A DNA stretch of 26,531 bases from Clostridia bacterium. Its GTDB lineage: Bacteria; UBA6262; WVXT01. The notes under the pieces are model-generated. The model did not search any database. It was not told the origin of the DNA and worked only from the letters and a program-made list of their open reading frames with translations. Below, piece by piece: positions 14,925-21,902 of this stretch (within the stretch, counting starts at the first letter, position 1; each line of letters starts with the position of its first letter). The position numbers and the translations under genes are program-made. The stretch lies in the NCBI GenBank assembly GCA_030671905.1, contig DAOVHK010000005.1, forward strand, positions 1 to 26,531. Direction: 5' to 3'.

Positions 14925-15653
14925 CTATTCGATATACGAAATAGCTACATTAACGCCGCCTGTTTCGTCCTCCACCAGAGTAATAGTGCAGTCTTTACCT
15001 TCCTTAGAGAAAAAGAGCTGTCCAATATCAGTACCCGGCCGATAATCGGCCTTCACCAACCCATAGCCTTCCTTTTCCATCTCTTTTAAATAGAAAGGCA
15101 CGACTCTATCCATAGGGTCGGAGGTAGTAAAATTGAGGGTCGATATACTGTCCTGGCTAGAGGTCTTTACTTCCCCCGCTCTTACATATACAGGAATTCC
15201 TTTCACATCTTTTCTAATTTTTCTCTTTGGAGAGGTAAATTCCTTTTCCTTTAATACGCCAGGAATTTTCCTCTTTATCCACACACTATCTTTTTCTTTT
15301 ATAATCTTATGGGTCAGAATAGAAAAACGGTCAACAACCCAGGTCTTTAAAGGAAATCTTTTGGCCATCAGATACCAGCCACCAAAGAATAGAACGATTA
15401 AAATAGAAAAGAGCTTTACCATAAAATTTATCTTCTTCTTTAGAGAGCGTTTGGCCTTCTTGGGAATTTCAAATTCTGGTTCCCATAGAAACTTTTCCTG
15501 GGAAGTTCTTTTCTTCTCTTCTTTTTTCTCTTCTTTTTCCTTTTTCTTTTCAATCTTAGAAATCTTAGATAGAACTTCGCTGACGAGAGGGTGGGATAAT
15601 TTTACCGCTCTCTTTTTAGATTTGTCATCATGCTTTGGCTCTTCTTCGACCAT
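14925..15653 (-). CDS. Membrane-anchored protein of unknown function
   Basis: I do not recognise this 242-residue protein as a named family. It has a charged cytoplasmic N-terminus with a Lys/Glu-rich run (35-48), one membrane segment (about 78-97) and a C-terminal globular domain (about 153-242). That domain starts GIPVYVRAGEV and includes FTTSDPMDRVVPFYLKEMEKEGYG, a pattern seen in small envelope domains that pair a VPVYPGA-like strand with a 'fYk.em...GW' helix. The ATG has GGGAGG 6 nt upstream. It follows parB by 21 nt on the same strand, so it is probably cotranscribed with parAB, which does not by itself make it a partition protein. Confidence 0.75.
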   Translation of the reverse strand: MVEEEPKHDDKSKKRAVKLSHPLVSEVLSKISKIEKKKEKEEKKEEKKRTSQEKFLWEPEFEIPKKAKRSLKKKINFMVKLFSILIVLFFGGWYLMAKRFPLKTWVVDRFSILTHKIIKEKDSVWIKRKIPGVLKEKEFTSPKRKIRKDVKGIPVYVRAGEVKTSSQDSISTLNFTTSDPMDRVVPFYLKEMEKEGYGLVKADYRPGTDIGQLFFSKEGKDCTITLVEDETGGVNVAISYIE

Positions 15654-15674
15654 TTATAACCTCCCAGAATACTA

Positions 15675-16553
15675 TCAACTTTTTAATAGTTCAACTATCC
15701 TTTCCAAATCTTCCAGGGAATAGTATTCGATTTCTATTTTACCCCGAACTTTCCCTCCTTCTCCCAGAGAAAACCTGCCAGAACCAGTAGACTTAATCCT
15801 CACTTTCGTCCCCAGAATTCTCTGGAGTTCTTCCTCCAGTTCAACGACCTCGGGACTCTTCTCTTTCTGGGCAACTCTTTTTCCTGAAGGAGTCCGTTTG
15901 AGTCTCAATCTTTCTACAATATCTTCTGTTTCACGTACTGTCAACTTCTCCTTGAGTATCTTCCGGGCCAAGTCTATTCGTTTCTCCTCCCCTGCGATAG
16001 AGAGGAGCACCCGGGCATGTCCGGCAGATATAAGTTTACGGAAAACGAACTCTTTAATCTCCTCAGGCAAATTGATAAGTCTCAAAATATTGGCAACCGT
16101 TGACCTGGTCTTTCCTAAATGGTCAGCCAATTCCTGCTGGGTTAGATTGAACTCCTTCATCAACCTCTCAAAAGCTGTAGCTTCTTCTATGGGATTCAGA
16201 TCCTCTCTCTGGATATTCTCAATTAGAGATATCTCGAACATCTCCCTATCAGTAACTCTCTTGACCACTGCTGGAATCTCTTTCAACTCTGCCATTTTGG
16301 CTGCCCACCAGCGTCTCTCTCCGGCTACCAATTGGTAGTTCTCTCCTGAGGGAGAAACAATTATTGGTTGAACTACCCCTTTTCCTTTTATAGAATTCGC
16401 TAACTCCTTTAACTTTTCCTGGTCGAATTGCATCCTGGACTGGTATTTGTTAGGTTTTATCTTATTAATATCAATACTTACAATTTCCATGGGAGCTACC
16501 CGGGATACTTTCGGAATTAGTGCTTCTATGCCCTTACCCAGTGCTTTACGCAT
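15675..16553 (-). CDS. parB: Chromosome partitioning protein ParB
   Basis: ParB is a CTP-dependent clamp that loads at parS and spreads on DNA near the origin. From the ATG at 16553 (292 residues) the N-terminus is RKALGKGIEALIP, the usual ParA-stimulating tail. The CTP-binding ParB/Srx motif is GERRWWAAK (78-86), with ENIQREDLNPIEEA (112-125). A helix-turn-helix (about 137-162, LTQQELADHLGKTRSTVANIL) reads parS, and a C-terminal dimer domain (IEIEYYSLEDLERIVELL) ends it. An ATG at 16559 is only 2 nt from the GGGAGG, so 16553 is the better start. Matching parS sites occur at 20715 and 20843. Confidence 0.96.
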   Translation of the reverse strand: MRKALGKGIEALIPKVSRVAPMEIVSIDINKIKPNKYQSRMQFDQEKLKELANSIKGKGVVQPIIVSPSGENYQLVAGERRWWAAKMAELKEIPAVVKRVTDREMFEISLIENIQREDLNPIEEATAFERLMKEFNLTQQELADHLGKTRSTVANILRLINLPEEIKEFVFRKLISAGHARVLLSIAGEEKRIDLARKILKEKLTVRETEDIVERLRLKRTPSGKRVAQKEKSPEVVELEEELQRILGTKVRIKSTGSGRFSLGEGGKVRGKIEIEYYSLEDLERIVELLKS

Positions 16554-16572
16554 GCCCATTACCTCCCAAAAC

Positions 16573-17364
16573 TCAACTCTCTGACTCTTCTTCTATTTCC
16601 ACTCCGTTCCTCTTCAGGAACTCTCGAGTCAATGAAAGGTACGACTGTGCACCTTTCGAATCTTTACTATATAGAATAACAGGTTTCCCAAAACCCGGAG
16701 CCTCAGCCAGTCGCACATTTCTGGGAATTTTTGTCTGATAGACCGCCTGTTTAAAGAACTTACTTACCTCCTCAACTACCTGGGAAGAGAGGTTGACTCG
16801 GCCATCAAACATAGTTAAAAGAGCCCCTTCGATCTGCAATCTGGGATTTAAATTCTCTCTTACCAGCCTCAATGTATTCATTAGTTGGCCCAGACCTTCC
16901 AGAGCATAATATTCACACTGGATGGGAATAATTACTGAATGGGCTGCGGTCAGGGAGTTAACTGTGAGAAGACCCAGGGAAGGTGGGCAATCGAGGAGAA
17001 TATACTTGTAGAGGTTACCCAATCCATTGAGTGCTCTCTTTAGCCTTGTCTCCCGGGAGCTAAGTCCCACGAGCTCCACTTCTGCTCCAATCAAATCTAC
17101 ATTTGCTGGAACTAAATCGAGCCAGTCAATCTCGGTGGGAACGAGGATATTTTCAATCGAGGCTTTTTCCAAAAGCACTTCATAGATAGTATGTTTAACT
17201 TTTCCCTTTTCCATACCCAGGCCACTTGTAGCATTCGACTGAGAATCCATATCGATAAGGAGTGTCTCCTGCCCATAATGTGCCAGGCAGCTAGAGAGGT
17301 TAATAGCCGTTGTGGTCTTCCCCACTCCTCCCTTCTGATTTGCAATTGCCACAATCTTTGCCAT
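16573..17364 (-). CDS. parA: Chromosome partitioning ATPase ParA
   Basis: ParA is a DNA-binding ATPase that works with ParB-parS to separate origins. The deviant Walker A KGGVGKTT lies at residues 11-18 of the 263-residue protein, with LLDCPPSLGLLTVN for the second motif, and ends with an EEESES acidic tail. The ATG at 17362-17364 is chosen because GGAG sits 8 nt upstream and MAKIVAIANQKGG is the family start; the frame stays open upstream to 17451 but that part is a palindromic spacer. Order rsmG-parA-parB is common near bacterial origins. Confidence 0.96.
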   Translation of the reverse strand: MAKIVAIANQKGGVGKTTTAINLSSCLAHYGQETLLIDMDSQSNATSGLGMEKGKVKHTIYEVLLEKASIENILVPTEIDWLDLVPANVDLIGAEVELVGLSSRETRLKRALNGLGNLYKYILLDCPPSLGLLTVNSLTAAHSVIIPIQCEYYALEGLGQLMNTLRLVRENLNPRLQIEGALLTMFDGRVNLSSQVVEEVSKFFKQAVYQTKIPRNVRLAEAPGFGKPVILYSKDSKGAQSYLSLTREFLKRNGVEIEEESES

Positions 17365-17373
17365 AAGATACTC

Positions 17374-17398
17374 CTGCACGGTTAAAATTGTGCCTACA
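17374..17398. repeat. Degenerate palindromic element upstream of parA
   Basis: GCACGGTT-AA-AATTGTGC (17376-17393) pairs fully in RNA if G-U pairs are allowed. With its CTACA tail it matches the element at 6989-7013 at 22 of 25 positions. It abuts the parA Shine-Dalgarno. Confidence 0.7.
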
Positions 17399-17461
17399 AC
17401 TCCTGTTTCTATTGTTTTTAAAATATTAGCAAAAAAATTAAAAATATACAATACAAAAAAT

Positions 17462-18202
17462 TTATCTAATCGGCCTTTTAACCACCACTCCTGTCCTTCG
17501 CGGATAATCTTCTGGCGTCTTCTCTACCTTATCTATCACTACTAAATTTCTCTCTAATTCTCCTTCTCTCAATGATAACTTATAAGGTATAACCTCCCTT
17601 ACTCTCCCACCCAGAACTTCTATCGCCTTACCTGCTTTTTGGAGTTCACCTGTAATCTCTCGACCCTTTTGGGAAATGAAAATCCCTCCAATCTTAACAA
17701 AAGGGAGACAGTATTCAGCAAGGATAGCTAAATTACTAACTGCCCTGGATACCGCTAGATCATACTTCTCCCTGTACTCCCCATTCCTTCCATATTCCTC
17801 TGCTCTTCCGTGAATTACTTTTAAACTCCTTTCAAAACCCAGTTTACCAGAGATATAACGCATGAATTCTACCTTCTTCCTTGTCGCCTCAAGCAAAGTT
17901 AGCTCGAATCTTGGCTGATAAATTTTTAGCGGTATCCCGGGAAATCCTGCTCCTGAACCGATATCTATAATTTTTCTTATCTTTTGATAAATTTTAGATG
18001 GCACTCCTAACAGGCAAGAGAGAGAATCTATAAAATGTTTAACTAAAATCTCTTCCTCATCATTTATGGCAGTGAGATTAACCTTTCTGTTCCATTCCTT
18101 AAGTTCCTGCAAAAATAGGAGGAACTTTCCTATCTGGTCCTTATCGAGCTCTATCCCTGCTTGTTTAGCTCTTTTTTGCAACGAGGTAGCTAACCCATCC
18201 AT
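17462..18202 (-). CDS. rsmG: 16S rRNA (guanine-N7) methyltransferase RsmG
   Basis: RsmG (GidB) methylates G527 (E. coli numbering) of 16S rRNA using S-adenosylmethionine. The cofactor loop IDIGSGAGFPGIPLKI spans about 79-94. Other signatures are WNRKVNLTAI (37-46), KHFIDSL and the ending DYPRRTG. The 246-residue length is slightly above the usual 205-240. The ATG at 18200-18202 lies about 14 nt after a 93-bp fragment of the patatin gene's 3' end, so the ancestral neighbour was probably the patatin gene. Confidence 0.95.
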   Translation of the reverse strand: MDGLATSLQKRAKQAGIELDKDQIGKFLLFLQELKEWNRKVNLTAINDEEEILVKHFIDSLSCLLGVPSKIYQKIRKIIDIGSGAGFPGIPLKIYQPRFELTLLEATRKKVEFMRYISGKLGFERSLKVIHGRAEEYGRNGEYREKYDLAVSRAVSNLAILAEYCLPFVKIGGIFISQKGREITGELQKAGKAIEVLGGRVREVIPYKLSLREGELERNLVVIDKVEKTPEDYPRRTGVVVKRPIR

Positions 18203-18215
18203 AAGTTTATCGTGG

Positions 18216-18308
18216 TTCCCAGAGCCTCTTCCACAGGGTTTCCACTTTTCTTTTCCTCATTAATTTATAGATTTCCCTTAGTTTAGCTCTGGTAGATTCT
18301 TCCCCTTT
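18216..18308. repeat. 93-bp direct repeat, copy 1 (patatin 3'-end fragment)
   Basis: These 93 bases are identical to 19768-19860. On the minus strand they read as the last 31 or so codons of the patatin-like gene (EESTRAKLREIYKLMRKRK...), here ending WEPR and a TAA just before rsmG. They form a gene remnant without a start. The copies bracket the glycosyltransferase gene. Confidence 0.93.
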
Positions 18309-18317
18309 GTATTCTGT

Positions 18318-19604
18318 CTAAACTTTGACCCGCTTCGCTAATCTCCACAATTTCGCTTTCTCTATAATAAAATTTGAACTGAACGCCGCAAAAACTATCA
18401 TATAAGGCATAATCGGCAAGCGGTACCTAATTTGCACCCAAAAAACCATGTGTATAACAGTAAACGAGACTATCAAACCATATAAAAATGTGAATTGTTT
18501 CCAATTTCCAAGGGAAAGCAAGACCCCCACTATACTAAATGGCAAGAGTAGGCCATAGGAAAGAAAGCTAATGAGAACTATCAGAGTTTGTGAATGCACG
18601 GTATAAATACTTCCCGTATGCGGGTACAATCTCCAAAAATTAAGAAATTTTCTGACGGCTAATTTCATCATATACTTTGGATTACGCCTTATAAAGTTTA
18701 GAGCTTCTTTTGTATAGTATTCGTTTCTTTCTATCTCATTCAATTCTTTTCCTTTTAATAATACAGGATTTGTTTGTTTTTCCTGTTTGGCTCGATGCTG
18801 CTCCAAAGCATTAAATAGCAAGGTTCCATCTAATAATGCCGGACCTAACCGTGTCTCACTCGGGATAATTCTTTGAAAAACAATACGGTTTCTAATTACC
18901 CAAGGAGAAAGAATAATTACGAAAAAAAACAAAAAGATACCAATATTTCTATAGGTCGCGACTTTCCTAATTCCAAAAATCACCAAAAAACCCAAAACAG
19001 AAAAAGGAATAAAAGCAAAGGTCGTTGGCTTACACAAAGCTGCCAACCCCGTAAAGATACCGCTCAGAGCAAGATTCTTCCAATCAGGCTTTTGTATATT
19101 GGTAATGAGCCCGTATACAGCAACCGCCAGGAAAAATGTAAACAATGTTTCTACACGAAGATACGTTGTATAATAGACAAAAAATGGATAAAATATAGAA
19201 ATAGTAGCGGCAATAGCGCCTACTCTTTTGCCTACCGTTTTCTTGCCAATAAAATAAATAACTAAACAGGTTAGGCTACCAATCAATGATTGAATTATTC
19301 TCACTGCAAGATAACTATGCCCGAAGAGAAAGTATACTCCTGATAGAAAAAGTGGATATAGAGGTGTAAGGTATGCTGTAGGAATACCCGGTTGAAAAGC
19401 ATATTCGCCATACTTCCAAATATTTAATGCTAATAAATCATATCTTACATCACTACCAACAGGAATATTTCCTTTTAAATAAAAAGCATACGAAATTCTC
19501 AAGAAACTCGCTAACAAAAATAAGACTAATAAGAACAAATGCTCATTGATTAATAATTTGCTAGCCATATTTTTTTTGAAGTCCTTTTCCATTGGCACAC
19601 CCAT
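18318..19604 (-). CDS. Family-39-like membrane glycosyltransferase
   Basis: This 428-residue integral membrane protein has about ten hydrophobic segments. Such enzymes move a sugar from a polyprenyl-phosphate carrier to protein or lipid on the outer face of the membrane. After the first helix comes GSDVRYDLLALNIWKYGEYA with Asp52 and Asp56, the position of the family's catalytic aspartate, and then LTPLYPLFLSGVYFLFG. The acceptor is unknown. Its DNA is visibly more AT-rich than that of its neighbours, and it lies between two perfect 93-bp direct repeats, so it looks acquired. The start is uncertain: ATGs at 19604, 19592 and 19568 are in frame and none has a strong Shine-Dalgarno. Confidence 0.82.
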   Translation of the reverse strand: MGVPMEKDFKKNMASKLLINEHLFLLVLFLLASFLRISYAFYLKGNIPVGSDVRYDLLALNIWKYGEYAFQPGIPTAYLTPLYPLFLSGVYFLFGHSYLAVRIIQSLIGSLTCLVIYFIGKKTVGKRVGAIAATISIFYPFFVYYTTYLRVETLFTFFLAVAVYGLITNIQKPDWKNLALSGIFTGLAALCKPTTFAFIPFSVLGFLVIFGIRKVATYRNIGIFLFFFVIILSPWVIRNRIVFQRIIPSETRLGPALLDGTLLFNALEQHRAKQEKQTNPVLLKGKELNEIERNEYYTKEALNFIRRNPKYMMKLAVRKFLNFWRLYPHTGSIYTVHSQTLIVLISFLSYGLLLPFSIVGVLLSLGNWKQFTFLYGLIVSFTVIHMVFWVQIRYRLPIMPYMIVFAAFSSNFIIEKAKLWRLAKRVKV

Positions 19605-19630
19605 CCAGAAAGTTTATCTATAAATTGGTC

Positions 19631-19649
19631 AATTCTTCCATGAAGAATT
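19631..19649. repeat. Inverted repeat upstream of the glycosyltransferase
   Basis: AATTCTTC-CAT-GAAGAATT is a perfect 8-bp stem with a 3-nt loop in the 151-nt gap between the patatin and glycosyltransferase genes. The rest of that gap holds no clear promoter or gene. Confidence 0.5.
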
Positions 19650-19755
19650 TTAAGAATGGTCACAAACAAAGTTACTCTGCCCCAATTTTAAATCAGGATG
19701 CTTACCTTATCTTCTTTCAAGCAGAAATTTGTTCGCCCCCGAGTTACCTGTCTCC

Positions 19756-20679
19756 TTAGCCTGGTGTTTCCCAGAGCCTCTTCCACAGGGTTTCCACTTT
19801 TCTTTTCCTCATTAATTTATAGATTTCCCTTAGTTTAGCTCTGGTAGATTCTTCCCCTTTCTTTATACAATAATCTAACTTCTTAAAATTTACCCAGTGA
19901 ATATTATCCACATCTGGCCTTATCACCAGATCTGCCTTTTTCAACCGAAGTTCGTTAAGAAATAACCCTGAAATATAGCTAGTCCTGAGAATAACGTCAA
20001 GCCCTGTTTTCATCTCCTGATAGCTACTACGTGGGAAAGACCCGTGCACATCCACTCCTACCACTAAATCGGCACCCAATCTGAGAGCACCATCCACGGG
20101 AACCAGGTTCACCGCACCTCCATCGACCAATCTCCTGCCCTCCCACTTCAAGGGCGGGAAAAGGCCAGGAATAGTGATGCTTGCCCGAACCGCCTCTCTC
20201 AAAGGCCCCTTAGTAAAACAGAGTTCTCTATTGGAAGTTAGGTCAGTACTGACACAAGCAAAGGGAATCCTTAAATCTTCTATATTCTTATCTGGCAGGA
20301 TACTATTTACTATTGCCTCTGTCCTCTTCTCACTAACCAAAGCAAGCTTTACTAAACTTAGGTTATAAATCAACTTCCACTTTGCATAAGAGACAATCTT
20401 TTTAATGGGTTTTGAGCCTTCTTCTCCTATCTCATCCTTTAAGAATTCGAGCCTGGCTCGTTTGTATTCACTGCTCTCCAAAAATTCTAAACCTTTCTTC
20501 TCAATAGAAGAAGCATTATACCCACAGGCATAGAGCGCCCCGATTAGGGCCCCTGAGCTGGTGCCGGCAATAACATCGATGGATATTCCCTCATCCTCCA
20601 GAACCTTCAACACCCCTATGTGCGCCAGCCCCCTTGCTCCTCCGCCACCCAAGGCTAAACCGAACCTTAATTTTCGCAT
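19756..20679 (-). CDS. Patatin-like phospholipase / esterase (RssA type)
   Basis: Patatin-like enzymes are acyl hydrolases with a Ser-Asp dyad. The glycine-rich oxyanion loop GGGGARGLAHIG lies at 11-22, the nucleophile elbow GTSSG at 39-43 (Ser41), and the catalytic Asp in DGGAVNLVP (Asp186). At 307 residues it matches bacterial YchK/RssA-type members, with no signal peptide; the substrate is unknown. The ATG at 20677-20679 has AAGGG upstream. Its 5' end and upstream parS are repeated at 20790-20869, and its 3' end is repeated at 18216-18308, so truncated copies flank it on both sides. Confidence 0.92.
   Translation of the reverse strand: MRKLRFGLALGGGGARGLAHIGVLKVLEDEGISIDVIAGTSSGALIGALYACGYNASSIEKKGLEFLESSEYKRARLEFLKDEIGEEGSKPIKKIVSYAKWKLIYNLSLVKLALVSEKRTEAIVNSILPDKNIEDLRIPFACVSTDLTSNRELCFTKGPLREAVRASITIPGLFPPLKWEGRRLVDGGAVNLVPVDGALRLGADLVVGVDVHGSFPRSSYQEMKTGLDVILRTSYISGLFLNELRLKKADLVIRPDVDNIHWVNFKKLDYCIKKGEESTRAKLREIYKLMRKRKVETLWKRLWETPG
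19768..19860. repeat. 93-bp direct repeat, copy 2 (inside patatin 3' end)
   Basis: This is the in-gene copy of the repeat at 18216-18308, identical over 93 bases. It covers nearly all of the final part of the patatin gene; the two copies diverge outside it, so this copy ends WETPG and the other WEPR. Confidence 0.93.
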
Positions 20680-20741
20680 ATATTTCCCTTATACAAAATG
20701 AGAGCCCCTTAAATTGTTTCACGTGAAACAATTTTCCAGCA
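20661..20741. repeat. About 80-bp imperfect direct repeat, copy 1
   Basis: It covers the first codons and leader of the patatin gene plus parS. It matches 20790-20869 with about five substitutions and one single-base gap. Confidence 0.88.
20711..20734. other. parS: parS centromere site 1
   Basis: A perfect 24-bp palindrome with the core TGTTTCACGTGAAACA (20715-20730), which matches the widely conserved bacterial parS consensus. It is the expected loading site for the ParB encoded 4 kb away. It lies 32 nt upstream of the patatin start. Confidence 0.93.
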
Positions 20742-20763
20742 AAAAGGGGCCAAAAGGGGCTCC

Positions 20764-20788
20764 AAAAAGGGAATCTGCCCCCCTTTTT
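20764..20788 (-). terminator. Terminator-like hairpin between the parS copies
   Basis: AAAAAGGG and CCCTTTTT pair as an 8-bp stem with a 9-nt loop. It is symmetrical, so it could work on either strand. It resembles the hairpin at 20882-20916 and may be its duplicated and decayed relative. Confidence 0.4.
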
Positions 20789-20789
20789 T

Positions 20790-20869
20790 CGAACCTCAAT
20801 TTTCGCGTATATTTCCCTTATGCGAAATGAGAGCTCCTAAATTGTTTCACGTGAAACAATTTTCCAGCA
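20790..20869. repeat. About 80-bp imperfect direct repeat, copy 2
   Basis: This copy of 20661-20741 keeps parS intact, but the patatin start codon has become ACG on the minus strand, so it is a dead 5' gene fragment. Confidence 0.88.
20839..20862. other. parS: parS centromere site 2
   Basis: The same perfect 24-bp palindrome as site 1, with its core at 20843-20858, 128 bp from the first. The site stayed unchanged while flanking bases of the duplication drifted. Confidence 0.93.
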
Positions 20870-20881
20870 CTCTCAATAGTC

Positions 20882-20916
20882 AAAAAGGGGGCTAAAAATA
20901 GAGTTGACCCCTTTTT
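20882..20916 (-). terminator. Rho-independent terminator after the flavodoxin gene
   Basis: AAAAAGGGG (20882-20890) pairs with CCCCTTTTT (20908-20916) around a 17-nt loop, 17 nt after the flavodoxin stop. On the minus strand the hairpin ends in a T-run. Confidence 0.55.
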
Positions 20917-20933
20917 TACTTTTTGACCCTTCT

Positions 20934-21416
20934 TTATACAGTTTTCCACAATTTTGCCAGTTCGATTCCAGCTCTGAAGAGGTATTTCTTTCCCCTGAGC
21001 CACGTCTTTACCGAACCGACTCCTACTACCTTTCCTCCTTTTGCTTCCACTTTGCCCTTTAAAATATCGATGGCCTGACGATATCCCGCTCCTCTTGAGG
21101 TAACAAATAGGATTACTTTTTTATTCATAAGATTACAGGTCTGGAGAAATGTATTAAGGGCAGGAGTGGGACTGGATGCCCAAACAGGTGTGCCCAATAT
21201 AATCAGTTCATATTTGCTTATATCAAAACCTGAAGGAGCCACTTCAGTGTTTAAGCCAAGGTGGGCATCCCGCACCCCTCGGAGAAAACCAAAAGGCCCT
21301 TTTCTCTTTTTGAGGTCTCTTATCTCCACTAAATCTCCGCCCAGTTCCTGTTGAAGTTTCTCTGCTAAAAATCTTGTCTTCCCCGTCCGGGAATAGTAGA
21401 GAATCACGTTTTTCAT
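20934..21416 (-). CDS. Flavodoxin-family protein
   Basis: This 160-residue protein has the flavodoxin fold pattern. YYSRTGKTRFLAEKL (7-21) is the FMN-phosphate loop, and LGTPVWASSPTPALNTFL supplies the second flavin loop. It is probably a small FMN redox protein or NAD(P)H:quinone-type reductase; the partner is unknown. It lies downstream of the small membrane-anchored protein and mnmE on the same strand and is followed by a terminator, so it probably ends that transcript. Confidence 0.85.
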   Translation of the reverse strand: MKNVILYYSRTGKTRFLAEKLQQELGGDLVEIRDLKKRKGPFGFLRGVRDAHLGLNTEVAPSGFDISKYELIILGTPVWASSPTPALNTFLQTCNLMNKKVILFVTSRGAGYRQAIDILKGKVEAKGGKVVGVGSVKTWLRGKKYLFRAGIELAKLWKTV

Positions 21417-21458
21417 TCTGGATTACTCCCATTAGTTTATTTCGTTAAAAATCTTCTT

Positions 21459-21884
21459 CTACCCTATTGCTTCTCCTTCTACTACTCTCCATACGCCATC
21501 ATCCTCTTTTATTAGAGAAAGCTTAAAAAATTCCCTCCCTTTAAAGTAACCAAATTCTCTATGGGAAGCTTTAATGACAATGAATAGATAGATATCACAT
21601 CTTTTACCCTCGAACTTCTTCCTCTTTCTTAAAATATCAATATTAAAATCACCAAACCCTTTAAGGAAATCTTCTACTTTAATCTTTAGACCATGGTAAT
21701 CGTTCCCATATCTGTCTTTATAATCTCTGGAAACGTAATTAAACGCCTCCTCAAACTTCTTCTCCTCTATCAGTTGCTTTGCTTCCTTAATGGATCGTTC
21801 AACCAACCAGCGATCTTTGATGAATGAATCGTATACAATGAACAGAATAGTAAGGACAATAAGGAGAATAATGAATTTCTTCAT
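21459..21884 (-). CDS. Small membrane-anchored protein, possibly NTF2-like
   Basis: I do not recognise a named family. The 141 residues have one N-terminal membrane segment (about 3-20) and a soluble part of about 115 residues with helix-then-strand pattern (AKQLIEEKKFEEAFNYVS, later CDIYLFIVIKAS and WRVVEGEA). That order resembles NTF2-like or DUF4440-type cone folds. It lies 18 nt after the mnmE stop. Confidence 0.65.
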   Translation of the reverse strand: MKKFIILLIVLTILFIVYDSFIKDRWLVERSIKEAKQLIEEKKFEEAFNYVSRDYKDRYGNDYHGLKIKVEDFLKGFGDFNIDILRKRKKFEGKRCDIYLFIVIKASHREFGYFKGREFFKLSLIKEDDGVWRVVEGEAIG

Positions 21885-21902
21885 TCCACTCTGACCCTTT
21901 TT

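Noticed and set aside
2615..17398. The spaced palindromes as a CRISPR array
   Set aside because: Copies are kilobases apart, in operon spacers, with no regular spacers or cas genes.
19605..19755. A small gene in the 151-nt gap before the glycosyltransferase
   Set aside because: No frame with a ribosome site and reasonable length was seen; only an inverted repeat at 19631-19649.
19904..19912. TTATCCACA, a perfect DnaA box
   Set aside because: Single copy inside the patatin coding region; a related TTTTCCACA at 20942-20950 is also in coding DNA. No cluster or AT-rich unwinding region, so not called an origin.
20818..21003. Short minus-strand frame running from the flavodoxin 3' end through parS site 2
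   Set aside because: It overlaps the flavodoxin gene, a terminator and parS; no plausible protein.
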